Shown piece by piece: positions 5,820-10,433 of a stretch of 10,433 bases of DNA. Each line of letters begins with the position of its first letter. The stretch's first letter is position 1. The notes below the pieces were generated by a model. It did not search any database. It was not told the DNA's origin and saw nothing but the letters and a program-made list of their open reading frames with translations. Made by a program: the position numbers and the translations under genes. Origin of the DNA: JBJXFY01 sp046155815 (GTDB lineage Bacteria; Verrucomicrobiota; Verrucomicrobiia; Limisphaerales; CAIMTB01); the NCBI GenBank assembly GCA_046155815.1, contig JBJXFY010000388.1:1-10433 (forward strand). Reading direction: 5' to 3'.

Positions 5820-7102
5820 CCCCGCACCTGCCCCGTGCCCATGCCGAGCCACTTGTAGCTGCACAGCTCGTCCAGGCCCATCGGGCCGCGGGCGCCGATC
5901 TTGTCCGTGCTGATGCCGATCTCGGCGCCCATGCCGTACTCGAACCCGTCCGTGAAGCGCGTGCTGGCGTTCCAGTACACCGTGGCCGAATCCACCTCGG
6001 CCAGGAAGCGCCGCGCCGCCGTCTCGTCGGCGGTCACGATGGCGTCCGAATGGCCGGAGCCGTGGCGGTTGATGTGGCCGATGGCATCGGCCAGGCCATC
6101 CACGATCTTCACGTTCAGGATGTAGTCGTTGTGCTCCGTCTCCCAGTCCGCGGCTTGCGCGGCGACGAGCTTCCCTTCCGGCGGCTGGGACTTCATCGCC
6201 AGCACGGCGCGCGAGGGCGCGTCGGCGCGGAGCTCGACGTTCTTGGTCCAGAGCCTGGCAGCGGCGCGCGGCAGGAAATCCGTCGCGACGGGCCAATCCA
6301 CCAGCAGCGTCTCGGCGGCGTTGCAGGTCGAGGGCCGCTGGCATTTGGCGTTGAAGATGATCTCCTCCGCCATCGCGGGGTCCGCGGCGCGGTCCACGAA
6401 GACATGGCAGACACCCTTGTAATGCTTGATGACGGGCACGCGGGAGCATTCGGTCACGGCCCGGATCAGGCCTTCGCCCCCGCGCGGGATGCAGAGGTCC
6501 ACCAGGCCGACGAGCGACAGCAGCGCCGGGATGGCCTCGCGGTCTGTCGTCGGCACGACCTGGACGGCGTGCTCCGGAAACGCAGGCACGGCCGCGCGCG
6601 CGGCGGCGACCATGGTGGAGGCGATGATCTGGTTGGAATGCAACGCCTCGCGGCCTCCGCGGAGGATGGTGGCGTTGCCGCTCTTCAGGCAAAGACCCGA
6701 GGCGTCGGCGGTCACGTTGGGGCGCGACTCGTAGATGATGACAATGACGCCGATGGGCACGGCGATCTTCCGGAGGCGCAGGCCGTTCGGGCGAATCCGC
6801 TCGTCCAGCGCGCGGCCCAACGGGTCGGGCAAAGCGGCGACTTGGCGGAGGCCCTCGGCCATGGCGGCGATGCGTGCGTCATTCAGCGCGAGGCGGTCGA
6901 GCATCGCGGCGGAGAGGCCGAGCGCGCGACCAGTCTCGAGGTCCCGTGTATTGGCGGCGAGAAGTTCGTCGGCGCGCTTGGGCAGCGCGTCGGCCATCGC
7001 AAGCAGCGCGCGGTTGCGCTCGGCGGCGGGCAGGAGGGCGAGGGCACGGGAGGCGTCCTTCGCCTGCCGGGCAAGCCGTTCCATGTCTTCCTTCAGGCCC
7101 AT
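5816..7102 (-). CDS. proA: Gamma-glutamyl phosphate reductase
   Basis: This 428-residue cytosolic enzyme reduces gamma-glutamyl phosphate to glutamate semialdehyde with NADPH, the second step of proline synthesis. It belongs to the aldehyde dehydrogenase superfamily. Hallmarks are YESRPNVTADASGLCLKSGN (124-143), IPRGGEGLI (205-213), HYKGVCHVFVD (227-237) and the active-site block NAKCQRPSTCNA (251-262) with catalytic Cys260. The C-terminal half has NDYILNVKIVDGLADAI, RFTDGFEYGMGAEIGIS and GPMGLDELCSYKW. Length is normal. I start at ATG 7102 (MGLKEDMERLARQAK); the frame stays open to 7543 but the added residues are proline/arginine-rich spacer translation. No Shine-Dalgarno is visible. ProB, the kinase partner, is not in the window. 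The TGA overlaps the next ATG, making proA the head of a three-gene operon transcribed away from the candidate structured RNA. Confidence 0.97.
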   Translation of the reverse strand: MGLKEDMERLARQAKDASRALALLPAAERNRALLAMADALPKRADELLAANTRDLETGRALGLSAAMLDRLALNDARIAAMAEGLRQVAALPDPLGRALDERIRPNGLRLRKIAVPIGVIVIIYESRPNVTADASGLCLKSGNATILRGGREALHSNQIIASTMVAAARAAVPAFPEHAVQVVPTTDREAIPALLSLVGLVDLCIPRGGEGLIRAVTECSRVPVIKHYKGVCHVFVDRAADPAMAEEIIFNAKCQRPSTCNAAETLLVDWPVATDFLPRAAARLWTKNVELRADAPSRAVLAMKSQPPEGKLVAAQAADWETEHNDYILNVKIVDGLADAIGHINRHGSGHSDAIVTADETAARRFLAEVDSATVYWNASTRFTDGFEYGMGAEIGISTDKIGARGPMGLDELCSYKWLGMGTGQVRG

Positions 7103-7332
7103 GCGGGGCCGATCATGGGCCGGCGCGGCGGCGGCGGCAAAGGGCAATGCGGGCCGCCTCGTCCGTCCCCGCGTCAGCCCGTGGCGCAGCGGTCCGGGTT
7201 CTTCACCGCATCCACCGCGCACGCCGGTGAACATCCTCGCTGGCGGGGCAGGCTTGGCCCAATGCCGGCGCGGGGCCCGGCTCCTGCGGCGTGCCCCTTG
7301 CGCCAGGTGCACAACTTGTGCGCTTCTTTCAG
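7103..7332. other. Spacer between divergent proA and the structured RNA
   Basis: About 230 bases with no credible gene. It must hold the proA promoter, but I see only a poor minus-strand candidate. It contains the inverted repeat GCACAA-C-TTGTGC (7309-7321), 11 bases upstream of the -35 box of the plus-strand RNA promoter, a possible operator for either direction. Confidence 0.4.
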
Positions 7333-7360
7333 TTGGCGGCGAGTGAGGGGATGCTAGAAA
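7333..7360 (+). promoter_or_regulatory. Candidate promoter of the large structured RNA
   Basis: TTGGCG (7333-7338) and TAGAAA (7355-7360) are 16 bp apart, with TG at 7352-7353 giving an extended -10 (TGCTAGAAA). The local sequence is unusually AT-rich for this window. Start would be near 7367, inside a perfect palindrome. Confidence 0.45.
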
Positions 7361-7365
7361 GAAAC

Positions 7366-7382
7366 TGTTCTTTGAAAGAACA
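7366..7382. promoter_or_regulatory. Perfect 17-bp palindrome at the predicted RNA start
   Basis: TGTTCTTT (7366-7373), a central G, then AAAGAACA (7375-7382) form an 8-1-8 perfect inverted repeat lying on the predicted transcription start. It could be a repressor operator, or form the 5'-end hairpin of the RNA (GTTCTT/AAGAAC). The half-sites TGTTC/GAACA match the published verrucomicrobial LexA half-site as I recall it, but the spacing is 7 rather than 4. Confidence 0.45.
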
Positions 7383-8231
7383 CGGTGGTGGCCGGCGCTT
7401 CGGCGCAGGCGGGACGCCGTGGGATACGCCGGGGTGACCCGGGAAAGATCAGGGCCGGCTGGTGGCCTTGGTCCCTCTGAATGCCGCGCTTCCCGCGCTG
7501 GCCCGGAGGCAGCATTCACCAGTTTCTCGGGCGGCGGTCGCACGCCGCCCTAAGCGACTGAGAAACTGCGGGGCGAGTTCCGCGAAAACCGCGGAGCGGG
7601 CCTAGTCAGAAGCGCACGCCCGGTTTGGGTTTGCGCCGGTCGCAGTCACCCATGAGGTGCACGGCTGCTACTGCGCACCAGCACGGGTCCCGTGACTCTG
7701 GCGGGGATCACGCCCAATAAATGTGACCCGCCCGACGAAAACCGGCGAAAGCCGGACAAAGGGAGCACGGGATTCGGGAGGTCCAAGCGTCCGGGCAGGA
7801 CGCGGAAATCACCTCCGCAATGCCGGCGATCCCCGAGGGGACCGCTGGCCTGTGAGCCGAAGGCAGCCTGCGAGGTAAGTGGCCAGACCCGTTGCCCCGG
7901 GCCAACGCCCCGCCGTCAGGCGGGGGCCGTCCTTGGGCAAATCGGTACAGACGCGGATGTCACTCACAGGCGTGTCTGAACCCAGTCCGCGGGCCGGCGG
8001 CGCAAACGCCGGCCGAAGCGGGCCAAGAGGCCACACTCAAGAATTCCGGCCGCCGCGAGGCGCCGGACGGCCCTGCTGCGAGGCCGCAAACTCCATTTGC
8101 CGTGGAGAACAGCGTCGGGGAGCCGGCGGCCCACGAGGCGCCTAACGTCGGCGAACGGGAAAGAGAGCGTGGCGAACTCCCACTCCCACTTTGGCCCCGC
8201 CGGGCTGCAAGGTCCGGCGGGGCTTTCGTTT
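7367..8231 (+). ncRNA. Candidate large structured non-coding RNA (about 865 nt), class unknown
   Basis: No convincing protein is encoded here, yet perfect helices are dense along the plus strand. Examples: GCGC-UUCG-GCGC (7395-7406); CCGGG-GUGA-CCCGG (7429-7442); a two-part arm CAGTTTCTC/GAGAAACTG (7520-7528/7560-7568) enclosing GGGCGGCG/CGCCGCCC (7529-7536/7543-7550); GTTCCGCG/CGCGGAGC (7577-7597, one GU); GGCGGG/CCCGCC plus TCAC/GTGA (7700-7732); CCGGC-GAAA-GCCGG (7742-7755); CCCCGCC/GGCGGGG (7908-7925); CAGACGCG/CGTGTCTG (7948-7978, one GU); GGCCGGCG/CGCCGGCC (7992-8014); and TCCGGC-c-GCC-GCGA-GGC-GCCGGA (8045-8067). Three helices carry GNRA loops and one a UUCG loop, which is typical of selected RNA structure. 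A promoter precedes it and a strong intrinsic terminator ends it, both on the plus strand. I looked for RNase P RNA, tmRNA, 6S, SRP and rRNA signatures and found none. High GC produces some hairpins by chance, so comparative evidence is lacking. Confidence 0.5.
8194..8231 (+). terminator. Strong intrinsic terminator
   Basis: GCCCCGCCGG (8194-8203) pairs perfectly with CCGGCGGGGC (8214-8223), a 10-bp GC stem with a 10-base loop, followed by TTTCGTTT (8224-8231). Its T tract is on the plus strand only. No protein gene precedes it within about 1 kb on this strand, so it must end a non-coding transcript. Confidence 0.78.
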
Positions 8232-8470
8232 CTGCGTGGGTCGCCGGCTTCCAGCCCGCCTGCTGCCGGGATGGCGCGTCGCCTCGTGCGCGCCGACCGC
8301 GTGACCAGGACCGCCCGGATTCCGCACTGTCCCGCGCGCGGCTCGACGGCGCGGGAGGTGTGGCCCTGCGTTCGCCCGCGGCGGGCAGGGGACTGCACGC
8401 CCTACCACCGTTGCGGCCTTCTGCCGCGTCCGCGGTTGCAATCGCACCGAGGTCGGCGCAGCGTTTCCCC
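8232..8470. other. Spacer before the lipoprotein-ftsB pair
   Basis: About 240 bases without a supported gene. GCCCG-CGG-CGGGC (8374-8386) is a small hairpin, and the stretches around 8240-8280 and 8371-8408 have the look of decayed REP-like spacer repeats; I cannot confirm this within one window. The promoter for the downstream pair should lie here, but no convincing boxes were found. An open frame running through it from 7892 has arginine/alanine/proline-rich composition and is not a credible protein. Confidence 0.35.
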
Positions 8471-8854
8471 GTGCAAATTCGACGTCGGACAGCCCTCGCG
8501 TTGTGCCTGGCGGCGGCCGGCCTTGCCGCCGCCGGCTGTGCCTCGCGCCCGCGCGTGGATTGGGGCGCGCGGGTCGGGACCTTCACCTTCGACGATGCCG
8601 TGCGGGAGATGGGCCCGCCCGACCGCAGCGCGGACCTCTCGGAAGGCGGCCGGGTGGCCGAATGGCTCACCCGCCGCGGTGATCCCGGCAGCCCCGGCTT
8701 TACGGCGCGGCCGGTCGGTTCGTACCGCCGATGCTACTGGGGGTCGCCCGGCGCCGTCTGGGTGCCTGCGACTCCGCCCACGCCGGACCAAGTTCTTCGT
8801 CTCACCTTCGGGCCCGACTCCCGGCTCACGGCCTGGGCTTCCGTGAACCGCTGA
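8471..8854 (+). CDS. Small predicted lipoprotein of unknown function
   Basis: A 127-residue protein starting at GTG 8471. It has a basic N-terminus (QIRRR), a hydrophobic stretch (about 7-20) and a lipobox-like AAGC with Cys23, so it should be lipidated and exported to the envelope. The mature part has GTFTFDDAVREMGPPDRS and EGGRVAEWLTRRG, a pattern I recall from small hypothetical lipoproteins, then an aromatic YRRCYWG segment and a C-terminal VLRLTFGPDSRLTAW, loosely like the small SmpA/OmlA-type outer-membrane lipoprotein fold. No function can be assigned. GTG is chosen because it gives a textbook signal peptide; the frame is open far upstream but that extension is spacer. Five bases separate its stop from the ftsB-like start, so the two are probably co-transcribed. 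Confidence 0.68.
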   Translation: MQIRRRTALALCLAAAGLAAAGCASRPRVDWGARVGTFTFDDAVREMGPPDRSADLSEGGRVAEWLTRRGDPGSPGFTARPVGSYRRCYWGSPGAVWVPATPPTPDQVLRLTFGPDSRLTAWASVNR

Positions 8855-8859
8855 CCGCC

Positions 8860-9198
8860 ATGCCCGCCACCCCCGCGCGCCGCTCCTGGCCCGCCCGGCT
8901 CGCCGGGCTGGGCGTCGCGCTGGCGGTGGTCGCCATCTTCGTGGGGGCGCTGATCGTGTACCTGCCGGAATTCCGGGCGCGGGCGGCGCAGGAGGAGCAC
9001 GCCCGGGAGCTGGAGGCGGAGATCGCGGCGGAGCAGCAGCGCGAGCGCGACCTCAAGGACCACATGGCCGCCGTGAAGGCCGACCCGAAGGTGCTCGAGC
9101 GGCTGGCGCGGGAGAAGTTCGGCCTCGGCCGCACCGGTGAGATGGTCTTCCGCTTCGAAACCTCCAGCACCAATGTCCCCGCGGCCCGGAGGCCGTAA
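8860..9198 (+). CDS. ftsB: FtsB/DivIC-family septum formation initiator
   Basis: A 112-residue bitopic membrane protein with the layout of FtsB/DivIC: short basic cytoplasmic N-terminus (ARRSWPARLAG), one membrane helix (about 13-35), a periplasmic coiled coil rich in Glu/Ala/Arg (about 41-72), then the family motif DPKVLERLAREKFGLGRTGE (75-94) and EMVFRF. FtsB acts with FtsL and FtsQ in the divisome to activate septal peptidoglycan synthesis. Length fits. ATG 8860 lies 5 bases after the lipoprotein stop; the frame is open upstream to 8731, but that part overlaps the lipoprotein and has no family match. The symbol is by family; ftsB and divIC cannot be separated from sequence alone. A proline/arginine tail closes the protein. 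Confidence 0.88.
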   Translation: MPATPARRSWPARLAGLGVALAVVAIFVGALIVYLPEFRARAAQEEHARELEAEIAAEQQRERDLKDHMAAVKADPKVLERLAREKFGLGRTGEMVFRFETSSTNVPAARRP

Positions 9199-9477
9199 CG
9201 AGGCGGCGGTTGGATGCCATGAAGAGTTGCGGCGCCCCCGGCGGCTTCCCGCCGTCAGGCATGACCTCATGGGCTCCCCGTGAGGGGAGGCCCGAATAGG
9301 AGCTGGTGACCTCCGCGGGTGCGGGGACACGACTCAGGGAAGCCGCGCCTGGCCCGGCTCGGCGGACAGGGAAGGAAGGACCGCGAAAGGAACACCGAAG
9401 GCTGCCGAGAAAACAGAACCCGACTCACTTCCGGCCCGCTTGGGCGTTGACAACCCTCATAGGCGCTGCAGCGCATG
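9199..9477 (+). other. GC-rich spacer with stable hairpins (possible structured RNA)
   Basis: No convincing gene between the ftsB-like gene and the cassette array. It contains CGGCGG-CTTC-CCGCCG (9239-9254), flanked by ATGCC/GGCAT (9214-9218/9258-9262). It also contains CTCCCC-GTGA-GGGGAG (9274-9289), a perfect 6-bp helix with a GNRA loop extended by GGG/CCC (9271-9273/9291-9293). The next 130 bases are purine-rich (around 9350-9420). I saw no good terminator and no match to a known RNA. Strand is given as plus because of the GNRA loop only. Confidence 0.3.
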
Positions 9478-9484
9478 GTTAGGC
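9478..9484 (-). other. Degenerate or truncated attC-like site at the array end
   Basis: On the minus strand GCCTAAC is followed by CATGCGCTGCAGCG, the kind of left arm I associate with environmental attC sites, and contains the palindrome GCGCTGCAGCGC. The right arm and a GTTRRRY box are missing; the nearest candidate, GTTGTCA at 9454-9448, breaks the consensus. It lies 36 bases past the cassette gene stop, the normal attC position. Confidence 0.4.
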
Positions 9485-9519
9485 GGCCTGGGAGTAACGG
9501 CTCCTGTCGTATCCGCTCA

Positions 9520-9738
9520 TCATCTGGGCGTGTCGGATCGATCGCCTGAAGTCTTCTCTTTGTTCTCCAGCCTCAGTGACAACCCAAACAAAGCGCCGCC
9601 CACGCCAATCGGCCCCCCACCCGCGCCGATCGTTTGAATGACTGACTTCCCCCCTTCCATAATCTGAAGGATGATCAGTCCCGCGCCCAGAACTAGCAAG
9701 ACCACGCCGATGATTCTGATGACTTTGTATCTCTTCAC
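9520..9738 (-). CDS. Small two-helix membrane protein (cassette gene)
   Basis: A 72-residue protein from GTG 9738 (VKRYKVIRIIG). Two hydrophobic segments are visible: about 5-26 (KVIRIIGVVLLVLGAGLIIL) and about 33-56, the latter glycine-rich (GAGGGPIGVGGALFGLSL), followed by a charged tail ENKEKTSGDRSD. It should sit in the cytoplasmic membrane. I do not recognise the family; it loosely recalls small two-helix DUF proteins common in cassettes. The frame stays open upstream to 10038, but that stretch runs through the attC and the neighbouring cassette, so a start shortly after the attC is right. Moderately AT-richer than the housekeeping genes around it, consistent with recent acquisition. Confidence 0.6.
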   Translation of the reverse strand: MKRYKVIRIIGVVLLVLGAGLIILQIMEGGKSVIQTIGAGGGPIGVGGALFGLSLRLENKEKTSGDRSDTPR

Positions 9739-9783
9739 GTGTTTGGTCTTCGTTTGATAGTTGGCCGTGAAAATGGTGACGCC

Positions 9784-9909
9784 GCCTAACGCTAGGGGTG
9801 AGCGACCGCCGCCGACAGGGACGATGGAGCGCACAAGGCACTCTCGAACTCCCGCCGCGCCTCGAACGGAGAAGCGGGGCGGCGGTTCGCTCGACCGATT
9901 TGGTTCGGC
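9784..9909 (-). other. attC recombination site between the two cassettes
   Basis: Outer boxes GCCTAAC (9784-9790) and GTTCGGC (9903-9909) enclose long imperfect arms. GGT-GAGCGA-CCGCCGCC (9797-9813) pairs with GGCGGCGG-t-TCGCTC-g-ACC (9878-9896), leaving exactly two single extrahelical bases, T9886 and G9893, and six unpaired bases on each side between arm and outer box. This is the folded architecture recognised by integron integrases. On the minus strand the site reads GCCGAAC ... GTTAGGC and follows the 121-aa gene, the normal gene-attC order. Confidence 0.75.
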
Positions 9910-10319
9910 CTTTGCTGTGTTGCGACAACCATCCGTCAACTGCGTTTGACGAAGCTGCTGCCCAGAAGAAACACGGGCACAAGCAAAAGCAAGAATGCCA
10001 CATGATACCAGACGGGGAAGAGGGACCTGACGCCCCATTGCACCGCGACTCCCGTGGCGAGCAGCAAGCCGGCACAGATGTAAGCCGAAGCCTTCCCCGC
10101 CGAGATCAGGCCGCTAAGATACCCCGCGGTAACAGAAGCAACGACGCTCAGAACCAACAAGGCAAGCAACGTCCCCGAACTCTCGATCTTGGATGTTTGG
10201 TCTCTCGGCGTAATCCCCAGAGCGCGAAAACCGGCATTCCCGCCGAGCCAAAAAGCGGTCCAAACCGCGTATCCGACAACAATAGCGATGGTAGTTTTCA
10301 TAACGGAACTTTTGCCGAA
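9790..10319 (-). mobile_element. Integron gene cassette 1 (121-aa membrane protein)
   Basis: About 530 bp on the minus strand, from the crossover in GTTCGGC (10320-10314) to the G of GTTAGGC (9790). Its opening TTCGGC is the exact complement of its own GCCGAAC box at 9909-9903, as expected of a cassette that circularised. One gene fills most of it and starts 12 bases after the box. Confidence 0.65.
9936..10301 (-). CDS. Four-helix membrane protein of unknown function (cassette gene)
   Basis: A 121-residue, very hydrophobic protein beginning MKTTIAIVVGYAVWTAFWLG. Four membrane helices are likely near 3-24, 43-65, 70-90 and 98-117, with a short polar loop TPRDQTSKIES (31-41) and a conserved-looking PVWYHVAFLLLLVP segment (96-109), then a basic end (FVKRS). 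I recall similar anonymous membrane proteins in environmental integron cassettes but know no function. I start at ATG 10301; the 31 upstream codons of the open frame translate the preceding attC. No strong Shine-Dalgarno. The stop is 27 bases before the outer box of its attC. No promoter is visible, as usual for cassettes driven from the integron platform. Confidence 0.75.
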   Translation of the reverse strand: MKTTIAIVVGYAVWTAFWLGGNAGFRALGITPRDQTSKIESSGTLLALLVLSVVASVTAGYLSGLISAGKASAYICAGLLLATGVAVQWGVRSLFPVWYHVAFLLLLVPVFLLGSSFVKRS

Positions 10320-10423
10320 CGACCCAAGCTCAGCGACCCGGCACGCGGGACGCACCGATTGCCAACCGCGACGCCATGCCGGGTTAGAGGCCATGCCGGG
10401 TTGCGGCGCGGGCGCCGTTCGGG
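10314..10423 (-). other. attC-like site preceding cassette 1, with internal duplication
   Basis: Minus-strand right half is canonical: an arm, GAGCTTGGGTC, then GTTCGGC (10320-10314). The facing box is best placed at GTTCGGG (plus 10417-10423), complementary at six of seven positions. Arms: ACCCGGCA (10336-10343) pairs with TGCCGGGT (10394-10401) and continues by a GU and two GC pairs. A 13-bp direct repeat GCCATGCCGGGTT (10373-10385 and 10390-10402) supplies an alternative arm, which would make the site end at GTTAGAG (10383-10389). Confidence 0.55.
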
Positions 10424-10433
10424 CATCCCGCCC

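Larger units (their letters stand above)
9478..9789 (-). mobile_element. Integron gene cassette 2 (72-aa membrane protein)
   Basis: Read on the minus strand, the cassette opens at the crossover point in GTTAGGC of the attC at 9784-9909 and reaches GCCTAAC at 9484-9478. These ends are perfect complements (GTTAGGC/GCCTAAC), as expected if the cassette once closed as a circle. The outer limit beyond 9478 is uncertain because the closing attC looks truncated. Confidence 0.6.

Noticed and set aside
5819..6692. N-terminal extension of the ATP-grasp-like protein
   Set aside because: This part overlaps proA in another frame on the same strand and shows no family pattern; MNQAPAE at 5819 forms the usual ATGA overlap.
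7112..7141. Minus-strand proA promoter TTTGCC / CATGAT
   Set aside because: Spacing of 18 is acceptable but both boxes are poor and the region is GCC-repeat rich; not distinguishable from chance.
5681..7357. 558-codon plus-strand open frame opposite proA
   Set aside because: Antisense shadow; low-complexity His/Gly/Arg/Ala composition while the minus strand encodes an unmistakable ProA.
7366..7382. LexA box
   Set aside because: Half-sites match TGTTC/GAACA, but the verrucomicrobial consensus as I recall it has a 4-base gap; here it is 7. Kept only as a palindrome of unknown use.
7367..8231. RNase P RNA, tmRNA, 6S, SRP RNA or rRNA fragment
   Set aside because: No conserved RNase P P4 core (GAAAGTCCGG / ACAGAA..CCGGCTT), no tmRNA tag ORF or TTCGA arm, no SRP GGAAG..AGCAG loop, and the length is wrong for 6S.
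7892..8470. Upstream extension of the lipoprotein frame and a 95-codon frame at 7692-7979
   Set aside because: They cross the terminator at 8194-8231 and perfect RNA helices, lack domains, and the longer form would bury the lipoprotein signal peptide.
9350..9430. Possible RNase P 3' core (ACAGAACCC near 9413)
   Set aside because: Only the short ACAGAACCC string matches; the partner strand of P4 and the rest of the core are absent.
9446..9452. TTGACA as a -35 box
   Set aside because: Perfect hexamer, but no usable -10 at 15-19 bp; it lies in the attC remnant.
1..10433. CRISPR array, tRNA genes, insertion sequences
   Set aside because: No regularly spaced identical repeats, no cloverleaf with TTCGA arm, and no transposase-like protein were found on either strand.

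Overview
The window is about 65-70% GC and looks like the chromosome of a verrucomicrobial or related PVC-group bacterium. That assignment is inferred from protein flavour, CTTGGAG-type spacer repeats, weak Shine-Dalgarno use and the DivIC/FtsB and IlvC variants; no marker gene settles it. Most proteins are ordinary housekeeping products. The unusual content lies in the spacers and at the right end.

Left part, plus strand. The window opens inside an ORF whose first residues look like the C-terminal domain of a large-subunit catalase and which runs in frame into a TPR protein (1-915). A spacer with inverted CTTGGAG-type repeats follows, then a short-chain dehydrogenase (1132-1938). Next is an ilvN-ilvC pair (2190-3763) for branched-chain amino acid synthesis. 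It is preceded by what looks like a complete attenuator: promoter, 16-residue Val-rich leader peptide, leader hairpins and a terminator 31 bases before ilvN. No ilvB is present.

Middle part, minus strand, converging on ilvC across a hairpin. Three genes are coupled by ATGA overlaps: proA (7102-5816), an ATP-grasp-like protein of unknown substrate (5819-4485) and a MarC-family membrane protein (4488-3859).

Divergent from proA is a spacer of about 1.37 kb with no convincing protein gene. It holds a promoter with a perfect 17-bp palindrome at the predicted start, then about 865 bases of dense perfect helices, several closed by GNRA or UUCG tetraloops, ending in a strong terminator at 8194-8231. 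I read this as a large structured non-coding RNA that I cannot assign to a known class. It is the best candidate here for something undescribed.

Right part. A small lipoprotein gene and an FtsB/DivIC-type division gene (8471-9198, plus strand) are followed by a GC-rich spacer with further hairpins. Then comes a minus-strand integron cassette array: two cassettes encoding small membrane proteins, bounded by attC-like sites. Each cassette has exactly complementary ends, and the site at 9784-9909 shows the unpaired spacer and extrahelical bases expected of a folded attC. No integrase is visible; it could lie beyond the right edge, or the array may be an orphan.
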